Source: JBGANR01 sp044222225 (GTDB lineage Bacteria > Actinomycetota > Actinomycetes > Mycobacteriales > Mycobacteriaceae). From it: DNA of 64,000 nucleotides. Made by a program: the position numbers and the translations under genes. Under the pieces are notes generated by a model. The model made no database searches, was not told the DNA's origin, and saw nothing but the letters and a program-made list of their open reading frames with translations. Position 1 is the first letter of the stretch. Every line of letters begins with the position of its first letter. The stretch is taken from NCBI GenBank assembly GCA_044222225.1, contig JBGANR010000010.1:83534-147533 (forward strand), given 5' to 3'. Positions 9,454 through 18,068 of the stretch are shown in pieces.

Positions 9454-10671
9454 ATGACCATTGCAGTGCGGACCGTGCTGGACGTGGCCGGCATCCGGGA
9501 ACGAGTGCCGGCACTGGCGTACGGCGCCGCGCATTTCGACGCGCCCGGCGGCACACAGACCCCGGACGTCGTCGCGGCGGCGATCGGAGCGGCGCTGACG
9601 GCGCCGCTGGCCAACCGCGGGACGTCGACGGTCGCCGAACGCAACGCCGAGTCGATCGTCGCCGAATGCCGCCGGGCGGTCGGCGACCTGCTGGGCGTCG
9701 ACGCCGGCACGGTCGTCTTCGGCCGGTCGACGACGGCCCTGACCTTCGACCTGTCGCGGGCGATCGCCGCCGATTGGCGGGAGGGCGACGAGATCGTCCT
9801 CACCCGCCTCGACCACGACGCGAACGTCCGGCCGTGGGAGCTGGCCGCCGAGCGGCGGGGTGTGACGGTCCGCTGGGCCGAGTTCGATCCGGAGACGGCC
9901 GAACTGCCGGTCGAGGCGGTCGCGGGCCTGCTCACCGAGCGGACGCGGCTCGTGGCCGTCACCGCGGCGTCGAACCTGCTGGGGACGATGCCGGACATCG
10001 CGGCGATCGCCGATCGGGTGCACGACGTCGGTGCATTGCTCTACGTCGACGGCGTCCACTATGCCGCGCACGCCTTCGTCGACGTCCCGGCGCTCGGCGC
10101 CGACTTCTTCGCCTGCTCGCCGTACAAGTTCCTCGGGCCGCACTGCGGCGTCGTCACCGGCCGCGCCGACCTGCTCGACCGGCTGACGCCGGACAAGCTC
10201 ACCCCGTCACCGGACCGGACGCCGGAGCGATTCGAGCTCGGCACGCTGCCCTACGAGCTGATGGCCGGGACGACGGCCGCGATCGACTTCCTTGCCTCGT
10301 TCGCCGGCGGCGACGGTTCGCGTCGCGAGTTGCTGCGAGCGTCGGCCGACCTGGTGACCGCCCATGAGCACGCGTTGCGCGGCCGGATCGAGGACGCGGC
10401 GGCGGCGTGGCCGGGCGTCCGCGTCCTGTCCCGCGCTCGCCGTCGGACGCCGACGCTGCTGCTCGCCCTCGACGACCCCGCCGCGCTCGCCACGCACCTG
10501 GCCGAGCGATCCGTCAACGCGCCGGCCGGCAGCTTCTACGCGCACCGCGCCGCCGAGTCCCTGGGACTCGGCTCGGCGGGCGGAGTGCGTGTCGGCCTGG
10601 CGCCGTACAACGACGACTCCGACGTCGACCGGCTCATCGACGGCGTCGAGTCGTATGTCGCGTCCCGCTGA
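9454..10671 (+). CDS. Cysteine-desulfurase-like PLP enzyme
   Basis: Fold-type I aminotransferase-like enzyme of 405 residues, of the class V branch called cysteine desulfurase-like. Visible features are the substrate/PLP region around FGRSTTALTFDLSR, an aspartate and histidine in VDGVHYAAH, and the PLP lysine in CSPYKFLGPHCG. A typical IscS/SufS active-site cysteine loop is not apparent, so cysteine desulfuration is uncertain. ATG 9454 is preceded by GAGAGGTGAGG, partly within the end of the upstream ATPase gene, giving tight translational coupling. It ends 3 bases from the stop of the convergent lipoprotein gene. Confidence 0.82.
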   Translation: MTIAVRTVLDVAGIRERVPALAYGAAHFDAPGGTQTPDVVAAAIGAALTAPLANRGTSTVAERNAESIVAECRRAVGDLLGVDAGTVVFGRSTTALTFDLSRAIAADWREGDEIVLTRLDHDANVRPWELAAERRGVTVRWAEFDPETAELPVEAVAGLLTERTRLVAVTAASNLLGTMPDIAAIADRVHDVGALLYVDGVHYAAHAFVDVPALGADFFACSPYKFLGPHCGVVTGRADLLDRLTPDKLTPSPDRTPERFELGTLPYELMAGTTAAIDFLASFAGGDGSRRELLRASADLVTAHEHALRGRIEDAAAAWPGVRVLSRARRRTPTLLLALDDPAALATHLAERSVNAPAGSFYAHRAAESLGLGSAGGVRVGLAPYNDDSDVDRLIDGVESYVASR

Positions 10672-10674
10672 GGG

Positions 10675-11127
10675 CTACGGGCAGGTCGCCTTGATCTCGA
10701 ACGACTTCGTCACAGGGGCCTCCAGCGGCTTGCTGATGTCGACGCCCTGCGCCTCGCCGGTGATCGTGTAGGTTTTGCCGTCCTTCTTGGCCGTGGGCTG
10801 GGTGCCCGGCAGTCCCTTCACCCAAGCCAACGAGACGCCGTTGACGCTGCCGAGAGCGACGCTGTTCACGGTGGGCGAATCGCCGGTCGAGAGGATCGCG
10901 CCGACGCCGGACTTCGCGTCCTGCGCGCCGACGGCGATGGCGACCTGGCCGTCGGTCTCGGTGCAGGCGACCGTCTTCGAGTCGAGCTCGAGGGCCTTGC
11001 CGTCGACGGTGACGGTCGCGTCGGCGCCGGCCTTGACGCCCGAATCGCCGCCCCCGCAGGCGCTCAGGGCGCCGACGAGAGCGAAGGCGCCGATCGCGAC
11101 GGCGGAGGTCTTCTGGAAGTTACGCAT
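10675..11127 (-). CDS. LpqH-family lipoprotein
   Basis: Exported lipoprotein of 150 residues resembling the mycobacterial 19-kDa antigen LpqH family. The signal peptide (MRNFQKTSAVAIGAFALVG) ends in a lipobox LSAC with Cys about 24 as lipidation site, followed by a Gly-rich linker. The mature domain contains two further cysteines (KTVACTET and the C-terminal KATCP), as in LpqH, likely disulfide-bonded. ATG 11127 has AGGAG 6 bases upstream. Expected on the outer face of the membrane; LpqH proteins are abundant antigens but their physiological role is unclear. Confidence 0.85.
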   Translation of the reverse strand: MRNFQKTSAVAIGAFALVGALSACGGGDSGVKAGADATVTVDGKALELDSKTVACTETDGQVAIAVGAQDAKSGVGAILSTGDSPTVNSVALGSVNGVSLAWVKGLPGTQPTAKKDGKTYTITGEAQGVDISKPLEAPVTKSFEIKATCP

Positions 11128-11235
11128 GGCGACTCCTGGGGTTTCCGGCGATACCTCCGCCGAGTGGGCGGATTGAGGACAACGTAGCGGTCTCGGTGCT
11201 CGAGTGGCACCGGCCGGTCGCCGGAAGCGTGTGTT

Positions 11236-11499
11236 TCAGCCGTCGAGACCCTGCTGGGCGCCTTTGCGGCCGCGTCGGACGGCGAGTTTCTGCACGGCGA
11301 CGATCGCGGTGCCGACGAGCCCGACGCCGAAGCCCACGGGGCAGACCGAGCGGGCGAGCGTCCAGTCGCTCCCGGTGCCGTAGACGATCGCGGTCGCGAG
11401 CAGCCAACCCAGCATGCCGACGACGATGACGGGTTCCGGCGCGGTCCAGCGCCGCGGCAGCGCGGGGATCGCAAGGGGGTCGTCGGACGGAACTGTCAC
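11236..11499 (-). CDS. DUF2530 family small membrane protein
   Basis: Protein of 87 residues with two hydrophobic segments (PEPVIVVGMLGWLLATAIV and CPVGFGVGLVGTAIVAV) and a basic C-terminal tail (RRGRKGAQQGL). It matches the short actinobacterial DUF2530 proteins. The start is GTG 11499. It stands between the lipoprotein gene (same strand, 108 bases downstream) and the divergent purine permease (119 bases). Function unknown. Confidence 0.75.
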   Translation of the reverse strand: MTVPSDDPLAIPALPRRWTAPEPVIVVGMLGWLLATAIVYGTGSDWTLARSVCPVGFGVGLVGTAIVAVQKLAVRRGRKGAQQGLDG

Positions 11500-11618
11500 A
11501 GGGCCACAGTAGTGTCCCGGTCGACGGCCACCTCTCCGTCCGCCCCGCGCGGCCGGCTCCGAGACGCCGTCGCCGGCGGCGGGGCGGCCGCCGGGTCGTG
11601 CGAGACCAGGGGGACGGT

Positions 11619-13055
11619 ATGAGGACGCTCGTCGACGGCTACTTCAAGATCTCCGAGCGACAGTCGACGGTGGCCCGTGAGGTGCGGGGCGGGCTCGTCA
11701 CGTTCGTGACGATGGCGTACATCGTCGTGCTCAATCCGATCATCATCGGCGGTGTCGTCGGCGATTCGCGCAACGCCGACGTCCTGGGAAACGTACTACC
11801 GGTCGATCAGGTGGCGGCGGTGACAGCCCTCGTCGCCGGCGTCATGTCGATCGTCTTCGGGATCGTCGCCAACTATCCGTTCGCGTTCGCGACCGGCCTG
11901 GGCGTCAATTCGCTGCTCGCGGTGAGTCTCGCGCCGAAGATGACGTGGCCGGAAGCGATGGGCCTCATCGTCATCGAGGGCGTCATCATCGTGGCGCTCG
12001 CCGCGTCCGGCTTCCGCAAGGCCGTCTTCGACGCGATCCCCGTCGAGCTCAAGGCGGCGATCGCCGCGGGTATCGGCTGCTTCATCGCGTTCATCGGCTT
12101 CGTCGACGCCGGCTTCGTCAAGCGCATCCCCGACGAGGCCGGGACGACGGTCCCGGTGGCTCTCGGCATCGACAACTCGATCGCGTCGTGGCCGGTGGCG
12201 GTCTTCGCGATCGGCGTGGTGCTCATGGGCGCGCTCGTGGTCAAGAAGGTGCGTGGCGGCCTGCTCATCGGCATCGTGGCGACGACGCTCCTGGCGATCG
12301 GCGTGCAGCGCGTCGCGGGGCTCGGGCCGTCGATCGCGGACCCGAAGGGCTGGAGCCTCAACATCCCGACCTGGCCGTCCTCGCTGGGCGGCGCGCCGGA
12401 TCTCTCGCTCGTGGGCGACGTCAGTCTGTTCGGGGCGTTCACGCGCGTCGGCGTGCTCTCGGCCTGCATCTTCGTATTCGCGCTGCTGCTCAGCAACTTC
12501 TTCGACGCCATGGGCACGATGACCGGTCTCGGCAAGGAGTCGGGGATGGCCGACGCCGACGGCAACCTGCCGGGCATCGGAAAAGCGCTGGTCGTCGAGG
12601 GCGTCGGTGCCGTCGCGGGCGGTGCCGGGTCGGCGTCGTCGAACACCGTGTTCGTCGAATCGGCGGCCGGCATCGCCGAGGGTGCGCGGACGGGCCTGGC
12701 GAACGTCGTCACCGGGGTGCTGTTCCTCATCGCGATGTTCTTCACGCCGCTCTACCGCGTCGTGCCGTTGGAGGCGGCCGCGCCGGCGCTCGTCGTGGTG
12801 GGCGCGCTCATGATCGGCCAGGTGCGTGAGATCGACTTCACGGACTTCCGCATCGCGCTGCCCGCGTTCCTGACGATCATCGGCATGCCGTTCACCTATT
12901 CGATCGCCAACGGCATCGGGCTCGGCTTCATCAGCTACGTCCTGCTCGCGGTGACCGGCGGCCGCGGACGGACGGTGCATCCGCTGCTGTACGGCGTGAC
13001 GGTGCTGTTCGTGCTCTATTTCCTCAAGTACCCGATCGAGCAGCTCTTCACGTAG
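11619..13055 (+). CDS. NCS2-family purine permease (AzgA/PbuG type)
   Basis: Integral membrane protein of 478 residues with 12-14 hydrophobic segments, matching the AzgA-like branch of nucleobase permeases that import adenine, guanine or hypoxanthine with protons. Family features are the opening REVRGGLVTFVTMAYIVVLN, the substrate-region FATGLGVNSLLA, and NFFDAMGTMTGLG followed by GAGSASSNTVFVESAAGIA. ATG 11619 was chosen because AGGGGG lies about 5 bases upstream; GTG at 11598 would add seven uncharacteristic residues. Substrate among purines cannot be set from sequence. Confidence 0.88.
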   Translation: MRTLVDGYFKISERQSTVAREVRGGLVTFVTMAYIVVLNPIIIGGVVGDSRNADVLGNVLPVDQVAAVTALVAGVMSIVFGIVANYPFAFATGLGVNSLLAVSLAPKMTWPEAMGLIVIEGVIIVALAASGFRKAVFDAIPVELKAAIAAGIGCFIAFIGFVDAGFVKRIPDEAGTTVPVALGIDNSIASWPVAVFAIGVVLMGALVVKKVRGGLLIGIVATTLLAIGVQRVAGLGPSIADPKGWSLNIPTWPSSLGGAPDLSLVGDVSLFGAFTRVGVLSACIFVFALLLSNFFDAMGTMTGLGKESGMADADGNLPGIGKALVVEGVGAVAGGAGSASSNTVFVESAAGIAEGARTGLANVVTGVLFLIAMFFTPLYRVVPLEAAAPALVVVGALMIGQVREIDFTDFRIALPAFLTIIGMPFTYSIANGIGLGFISYVLLAVTGGRGRTVHPLLYGVTVLFVLYFLKYPIEQLFT

Positions 13056-13056
13056 C

Positions 13057-13147
13057 GCGCGGCGGCGGTCATCGGGCGGTAGATGTCGCGCCGGTGGCCG
13101 ATCGCGATGACGAGGAACTCGCGTACCCGGACGAACCTTCGCGTCAG
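13057..13147 (-). pseudogene. Possible RelE/ParE toxin C-terminal remnant
   Basis: On the minus strand the gap between the permease and eis reads RFVRVREFLVIAIGHRRDIY, resembling the last strands of RelE/ParE-fold toxins, which typically end with a hydrophobic strand and GHRR.(V/I)Y. No start, no N-terminal part and no antitoxin are present, and the frame runs on into the permease gene. A short relic is plausible but chance cannot be excluded for ~28 codons. Confidence 0.3.
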
Positions 13148-14382
13148 AAGAAGGTTCCCGCATAAGGCGCCCGGGGCGTCGAGAAGGCGACGTCCAGCGT
13201 CTCCAGGACATCGGCCGCCGCGCGCAGCCGGCCGGCGTCGGCGAACTCGGTGGCGCGGTGTCCGCCCAGGTAGAGGCTGCCGAGTACCCCTGCGGTGAGC
13301 TCGACGTCCGCGGCGAAACGTGTCGGCTCGCAGCTCACGACGCCGGCGGCCGAGCGCAGTCGCCAGTGACCGGTCGTCATGCCCGTCGGATCGTCGACGC
13401 CGAGCACCACGTCGATATCCCGACGGTAGCCGCGGGCGGTGAGCGCCGCGGGGACGTCGAGAATGCGTAGCCAGAGTGAATCGCGTTGGCCGGTGACGCG
13501 CGCGGCGCGCTGGTCGACGAGTGCGCGGGGGAGCGGATCACCCGGTGCGAGCTGCGCGACGACGGCGTCGTGCAGATCGAGGGCGAGCAGTGCCCGCCAC
13601 AGCTCCAGACGCGCGGCGGGAGTGATGCCGAAGACGTCGTCCACGGCGATGACGTGCTTCTCGGCCGGCGCTGCGCTGCGATAGCTCGCGTAGCCGTCGG
13701 CGTGCAGCAGGTAGTGCCGCACCGATCCGCCGTCGCGGCGCGTCGGCGGATCGGCGAGGTGAGCCGCCCAGAGCCCGGGGCTGCGGCCGACGGTCCCGGG
13801 ATGCGTCCGGACGTACCGTTCGTGCAGGTCGGGGAGGACTTCTGCGGCCTCGGCGGCGCCGGCGAAACGAACCGCGACATCGGCCCCCGGCGGCGTCCGC
13901 AGCTCGGAGCCGGCCGTCACCTCGACCCGCTGCTCGTAGGTCGCGGGGCCGAAGCCGAAGCGCTCGTAGATCGTCGCCTCGCTCGCGGTGAGGATCGCGA
14001 CGGGTGCGCCCTCGGCCCGCCAGCGCGTCGCCAGATCGGTGAGGAGCCGGCGCAGGACGCCGCGTCGCTTGTGCGTCGCGGCCACCGACACCCAGGAGAG
14101 CCCGGGCGCGTCGACCACCCGTGGCGCCGCCCCGGGCGCGGCGGGCACCGACAGCCGCAGCCGGTAGTAGCCCGCAAAACCCACGGGCAGCGGATGCTCC
14201 GGACGGCTGACGTCCTCGGCGAGAATCGCATCGGCGTCGGCGATACCCGCCCGCAGCCGCGCCAGCTCCTCGCCGGTCATCGGCTCGGGCAGCCCGAACG
14301 CGCGGGCGTCCTGCAGCGCGACCTGCGGCCAATCGGCGTCGGCGGGCGCGCGCAGCTGCAAAGGGAGCGGGTTCGACGTCAC
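13144..14382 (-). CDS. eis: Eis-type GNAT N-acetyltransferase
   Basis: Acetyl-CoA-dependent N-acetyltransferase of 412 residues with the Eis architecture: N-terminal GNAT domain, second GNAT-like domain and a C-terminal sterol-carrier-like domain. The acetyl-CoA loop is VSVAATHKRRGVLRRLL and the following EATIYERFGFG carries the catalytic tyrosine position. The protein ends in Phe (GTFF), fitting the Eis mechanism in which the C-terminal carboxylate takes part. Mycobacterial Eis acetylates aminoglycosides and protein amines and can cause kanamycin resistance when overexpressed; the native substrate here is unknown. Start is GTG 14382. Divergent from the SpoU methyltransferase gene. Confidence 0.87.
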   Translation of the reverse strand: MTSNPLPLQLRAPADADWPQVALQDARAFGLPEPMTGEELARLRAGIADADAILAEDVSRPEHPLPVGFAGYYRLRLSVPAAPGAAPRVVDAPGLSWVSVAATHKRRGVLRRLLTDLATRWRAEGAPVAILTASEATIYERFGFGPATYEQRVEVTAGSELRTPPGADVAVRFAGAAEAAEVLPDLHERYVRTHPGTVGRSPGLWAAHLADPPTRRDGGSVRHYLLHADGYASYRSAAPAEKHVIAVDDVFGITPAARLELWRALLALDLHDAVVAQLAPGDPLPRALVDQRAARVTGQRDSLWLRILDVPAALTARGYRRDIDVVLGVDDPTGMTTGHWRLRSAAGVVSCEPTRFAADVELTAGVLGSLYLGGHRATEFADAGRLRAAADVLETLDVAFSTPRAPYAGTFF

Positions 14383-14534
14383 GAGTCCAGCCTGACAGAA
14401 CGGCGAACCCGGCCTGGGCAGGGGGCGCGGCGAAGTCTGTCCCTCACAGGTCGTTCGCTGCCATATACGCCGCGTGCGTCCTCTCCGGGACAGGTACCGG
14501 TCAGTACGCGAAGTGTCTCGGGCAGACTCATGGC

Positions 14535-15449
14535 GTGTTCGACGCAGCCCCAGCCCCAGACGATCATGACGCCGGCGGCGCCCGCCTCGATTCCGCGGCG
14601 GTCGACGGCCGTCTAGCGGTGGCGCCCGTGGTGATCGACGATCCTTCGGACGCCCGGCTCGACCCGTTCCGCGACCTCAACTCGGTCGACCGGCGGCCGG
14701 ATCGCGTCGACGGCAAGGCGTTGGTGATCGCCGAAGGGACGATCGTCGTGCGGCGGATGGTGCAGTCGAGGTTCGCGCCGATCGCGTTGCTCGGTGTGCA
14801 ACGGCGGTTCGACGAGCTCGCCGATGTCCTGTGCCCCGTCCCGCCCGGCACTCCGGGCACGGTGCCGTTCCTGCTGGCGTCGGCCGAGGTCATGGCGGAG
14901 GCCATCGGCTTCCATCTCAATCGCGGCGTGCTCGCGGCGGCCCGGCGTCCGGAGCCCCTCGACGCGTCGGTCGTGGCCCGCGGCGCGCGCTCGCTCATCG
15001 TTCTCGAGGGCGTCAACGATCACGAGAACATCGGGTCGATCTTCCGCAACGCGGCCGGACTGGGCGTCGACGCCGTGGTCTTCGGCCGCGGCTGCGCCGA
15101 CCCGCTCTATCGCCGCTCGGTGCGGGTGTCGATGGGGCACGCGCTACGCGTTCCGTTCGCGCACCTGCCCGATTGGCCGCGCGGTCTCGACGTCCTGCGT
15201 GAGCAGGGTTTCCGGCTCGCCGCGCTGACGCCGGCCCCGGACGCCGTTCCGCTCGCCGTTGCGCTCGCGGGGCCGCCGGCCCCGGACCGCCCCCGCGTCG
15301 CGTTGCTCGTCGGCGCCGAAGGGCCGGGTCTGACGCACGCCGCGATGTCCGCCTGCGACGTCCGCGCTGCGATCCCGATGGCGCCCGGGACGGACTCGCT
15401 CAACGTCGCGACAGCCGCTGCCATCGCCTTCTACGAGCTGGGCAGATGA
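14535..15449 (+). CDS. SpoU/TrmH-family RNA 2'-O-methyltransferase
   Basis: SPOUT methyltransferase of 304 residues that transfers methyl from S-adenosylmethionine to a ribose 2'-OH in rRNA or tRNA. The N-terminal ~125 residues are a substrate-binding domain. The knotted catalytic domain shows motif 1 (NDHENIGSIFRNAAGLGVDA, with the catalytic Arg), motif 2 (LLVGAEGPGLT) and motif 3 (IPMAPGTDSLNVATAAAIAF). It corresponds to Rv0881 by position. GTG 14535 lies 6 bases after CAGACT, a possible -10, suggesting a leaderless mRNA. The DUF2537 gene overlaps its stop by 4 bases. The target nucleotide is not predictable. Confidence 0.87.
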   Translation: MFDAAPAPDDHDAGGARLDSAAVDGRLAVAPVVIDDPSDARLDPFRDLNSVDRRPDRVDGKALVIAEGTIVVRRMVQSRFAPIALLGVQRRFDELADVLCPVPPGTPGTVPFLLASAEVMAEAIGFHLNRGVLAAARRPEPLDASVVARGARSLIVLEGVNDHENIGSIFRNAAGLGVDAVVFGRGCADPLYRRSVRVSMGHALRVPFAHLPDWPRGLDVLREQGFRLAALTPAPDAVPLAVALAGPPAPDRPRVALLVGAEGPGLTHAAMSACDVRAAIPMAPGTDSLNVATAAAIAFYELGR

Positions 15450-15787
15450 GGATGAGACCGGTGTGGGTCCGCAGGCTCGGCGGGCTGGGCGCGGCGTTTC
15501 CGCGGACGCGCTACGGCGCGGCGCCGCCGTGGTGGCTGGGATCGATGGTCGCGACGGCGTCGGCCGTCTATCTCGCGGCGCTGCTCATCGCGTTCTACGG
15601 CACGTTGTCGGTGCTCAACCGCTGGTTCGCGCTGGGCGTCGTACTCTTCGCCATCGCCGGCAGCGCGCCCGCCTGCTGGGCGGCGCGGCGGCGTCCGGTG
15701 TTGTGCTGGATCGTCGGCGGTGTCGCCGCCGGGGCGCTCGCGGGGCTGGTCGTCGTCGTGGTGATGACGATCGCCGCCTTCACCTGA
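15446..15787 (+). CDS. DUF2537 family membrane protein
   Basis: Protein of 113 residues with a basic, aromatic N-terminus and three hydrophobic segments (about residues 30-50, 60-78 and 86-111). It matches the DUF2537 family, with Rv0882 as positional counterpart. The start overlaps the upstream stop (ATGA); a second ATG two codons later is an equal alternative. Translational coupling to an RNA methyltransferase is conserved in relatives but its meaning is unknown. Confidence 0.72.
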   Translation: MRMRPVWVRRLGGLGAAFPRTRYGAAPPWWLGSMVATASAVYLAALLIAFYGTLSVLNRWFALGVVLFAIAGSAPACWAARRRPVLCWIVGGVAAGALAGLVVVVVMTIAAFT

Positions 15788-15790
15788 CGG

Positions 15791-16693
15791 CTACTTCGGC
15801 GTGAAGCCGAACCAGCGCGCGAGCCGTGAGCCGACGCGCTGCGGCTCCTCGGTCGACGGCGTCGGCTCGGTCGCATCGGCGGGTGTCGGCTCCGCGATAG
15901 GGGCGGCATCGGCGGTTGGCGTACCGGCGTCGGCGGACGCGGCCTCGGAGTCGCCGGCCGGTGAGCCGCCGACGACCTCGCCGGTGTCCGACGCCTCCGC
16001 GTCGCCGGCCTCGGCGGCAGGGTCGCCGGACTCGTCGCCGTCCACCTCGACCGACGGCGCACTCGGGCGCTCCGGCGGCGGATTGTGGGTGTAGAGCACC
16101 GCCGGGATCGTCGCCGGGTCGACGTCGTCCGCCGCGAACGGACGCGTGAAGCGGAAGCCGAGCCACGCGCGGAAGGAGTCCTCGGCGAGTTCCTGCGGGT
16201 GGAACGGCAGGTCCTGCGCGTCGGCGACGGCGCCGGGCGCGTAGACGAGCGGCCGCTCACCGGCCCAGAAGGGGCCCTCGAACGGCTCGGGGACGCCGAC
16301 GTCCTCGAGGATCGTCACGGGGTCGCCGGCGAACGCGCGGCGCAGCTTGCCGTCGACCCAGATGGCGAACGCCCCGATGCCCGCGTCCGGATCCGTCGAG
16401 AGCAGATACACCTCGGCGGCGGGAACCGTCTGCAGCCAGTGCTCATCGGTGCTCGCGGGCGAGTGCGTCTGCAACTCGGTGGTCGCGACGAACGCGAGAT
16501 CGCCGTAGACGCCGACGAGCAGATCGCCCGGGATGAGCGCCGCGGTGTCGGCCACCGTGGCCGGATGGGCGGGCGGCAACGGCTCGGAATGGAACGCCGT
16601 CGCGAGGGATTCGGTCGCGGCGGAGTCGAGAACGAGCCCACGCACGTCGCGCGGACGGCGCGCGAACCACAGCGTCGACACCTTGGCCGCCAC
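15791..16693 (-). CDS. Conserved hypothetical protein, possibly DUF6928-like
   Basis: Protein of 300 residues without signal peptide or transmembrane segment. Residues 1 to ~205 form a compact domain beginning MAAKVSTLWFARRPRDVRG, rich in aromatic residues and similar in style to actinobacterial DUF6928 proteins, an assignment I hold weakly. Residues ~205-285 are a low-complexity Ala/Asp/Glu/Pro/Thr tail ending in a basic-aromatic tip (RLARWFGFTPK) that could bind a partner or membrane. GTG 16693 has AGGGGG 4 bases upstream. It ends 3 bases from the convergent DUF2537 gene. Confidence 0.6.
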   Translation of the reverse strand: MAAKVSTLWFARRPRDVRGLVLDSAATESLATAFHSEPLPPAHPATVADTAALIPGDLLVGVYGDLAFVATTELQTHSPASTDEHWLQTVPAAEVYLLSTDPDAGIGAFAIWVDGKLRRAFAGDPVTILEDVGVPEPFEGPFWAGERPLVYAPGAVADAQDLPFHPQELAEDSFRAWLGFRFTRPFAADDVDPATIPAVLYTHNPPPERPSAPSVEVDGDESGDPAAEAGDAEASDTGEVVGGSPAGDSEAASADAGTPTADAAPIAEPTPADATEPTPSTEEPQRVGSRLARWFGFTPK

Positions 16694-16786
16694 AAAACCC
16701 CCTGATATCTATGGGACAGGTGATACGAAACCTAGCGCATCCGCCGACGGCCCCCGGCCGCCAGGTCGGAGCCCGTGCCGCGGACG

Positions 16787-17950
16787 CTACTGATCGCCCC
16801 CGCTGCGCACACCGAGCAGGACGTCCTCCCAGGACGGCATCGCGGGCTTGCCCCGACCCTTCCCGGCGTTGGTCTTGTTGCGTGCGGCGGCCCGTCGGGC
16901 CGCTCGATTCGGCGCCGGGTCCGGGCTCGGTTCGTCGTCGGGCTCGTCCGGGTCGTCGACGGTCGGGGCCTCGTCCGATGACGCCGCGTCCTCCGGCTCG
17001 TCCTCGCGGAGCTCACCCGGCTCGGTCTCGACGTCGGGCACCGTCTCGTCGGGCGCCGATACGGCCTCGGTCGGCGACCCGGCCTCACTCTCGGTCGGCG
17101 ACCCGGCGCCGGCCCGCGACACGGGGTCGTCCTCGACGACGTCCTCGGGCTCCGGTCGCACGACCGGTTCGACGGGTCGCGGCCCCCGCATGCGCCCGGC
17201 CCGCTGGGCGGACGTCAACGCGTCGGCGTCGAACGTCACCTCCTCGGCAGGCGGGGAGAGCAGGTGACGTCCCGCCGAGCGCCGGGCCTCGCGCTCCGCG
17301 GCGTCGGGTTCGACGCGCGTCGGAACCGCCCGCATGCGAGCTACGGGGGCGATCGTCGTGAACGGCTTGTCGAGGTCGAGATTCTGGATGTCCCAGGAGA
17401 GGTCGTCGACGGGATCGACGACGCCGCCGTGCGCGCCGGGGGTGAATCGCCAACGGGCGGTGTGGCTGTCGGAGCCCCGGCGGAAGGTGATGGTGACGAC
17501 CCATCGGCCGTCGGCGGCGCGGAAGGAGTCCCATTCGGCGTCGGCGGGGTCGAAGCCGCGAGCGCGCAGGGCGCCGTCGACGATCTCCGACAGGCTCTCC
17601 AGGGACGGCCCGTCGCTGCGCACGACGTGGGCCTTACCGGCGAGCTCGGCGGCGCGGGATCGCTCGAGGAGCACCGGATGAGCGAAGCGCTCGACCCGCG
17701 ATTCGGAGACGCCCGCGGCGGCCGCCACCTCGGCGACGGTCGCGCCGGCGCGGATACGGGACTGGATCTCCCGCGGCCGCAGCTGTGGTTCGGCGTCGAG
17801 CTGGATCTGGCCGAGCCGTGACAGGTCGCCGCGCGCTGCGGCCAGCAGGCGCTCGTCGACGGGGATGGTGAACTTCTCGCTCGTCGCCGCGTCCTCGCAG
17901 ATGACGTGCTTCGCGTCGGAGTTCAGACCGACGACGCGGAGTTCCCGCAT
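16787..17950 (-). CDS. sepH: SepH septum-site protein (DUF3071)
   Basis: Actinobacterial cell-division protein of 387 residues that in Streptomyces and Mycobacterium binds FtsZ and promotes its assembly. The N-terminal DUF3071 domain (residues 1 to ~170) opens MRELRVVGLNSDAKHVICED and includes a helix-turn-helix-like ATVAEVAAAAGVSESRVERF. A long acidic, Pro/Glu/Asp-rich disordered region follows from about residue 250 to 350. The C-terminus has an Arg/Ala/Lys cluster and a conserved tail (MPSWEDVLLGVRS). ATG 17950 has AGGAGG 8 bases upstream. Rv0883c is the positional counterpart, next to serC as here. Confidence 0.88.
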   Translation of the reverse strand: MRELRVVGLNSDAKHVICEDAATSEKFTIPVDERLLAAARGDLSRLGQIQLDAEPQLRPREIQSRIRAGATVAEVAAAAGVSESRVERFAHPVLLERSRAAELAGKAHVVRSDGPSLESLSEIVDGALRARGFDPADAEWDSFRAADGRWVVTITFRRGSDSHTARWRFTPGAHGGVVDPVDDLSWDIQNLDLDKPFTTIAPVARMRAVPTRVEPDAAEREARRSAGRHLLSPPAEEVTFDADALTSAQRAGRMRGPRPVEPVVRPEPEDVVEDDPVSRAGAGSPTESEAGSPTEAVSAPDETVPDVETEPGELREDEPEDAASSDEAPTVDDPDEPDDEPSPDPAPNRAARRAAARNKTNAGKGRGKPAMPSWEDVLLGVRSGGDQ

Positions 17951-18068
17951 GATCCGACCTCCTCATCGCCGCTGCGCGAACCACCGTAGCGCGCTCGGTC
18001 GCCACTGCGCAGACAACACGCACGGCCCGGACCGGCGGCGCGCGTGCCCCGGACGCGCGCCGCCGAGG

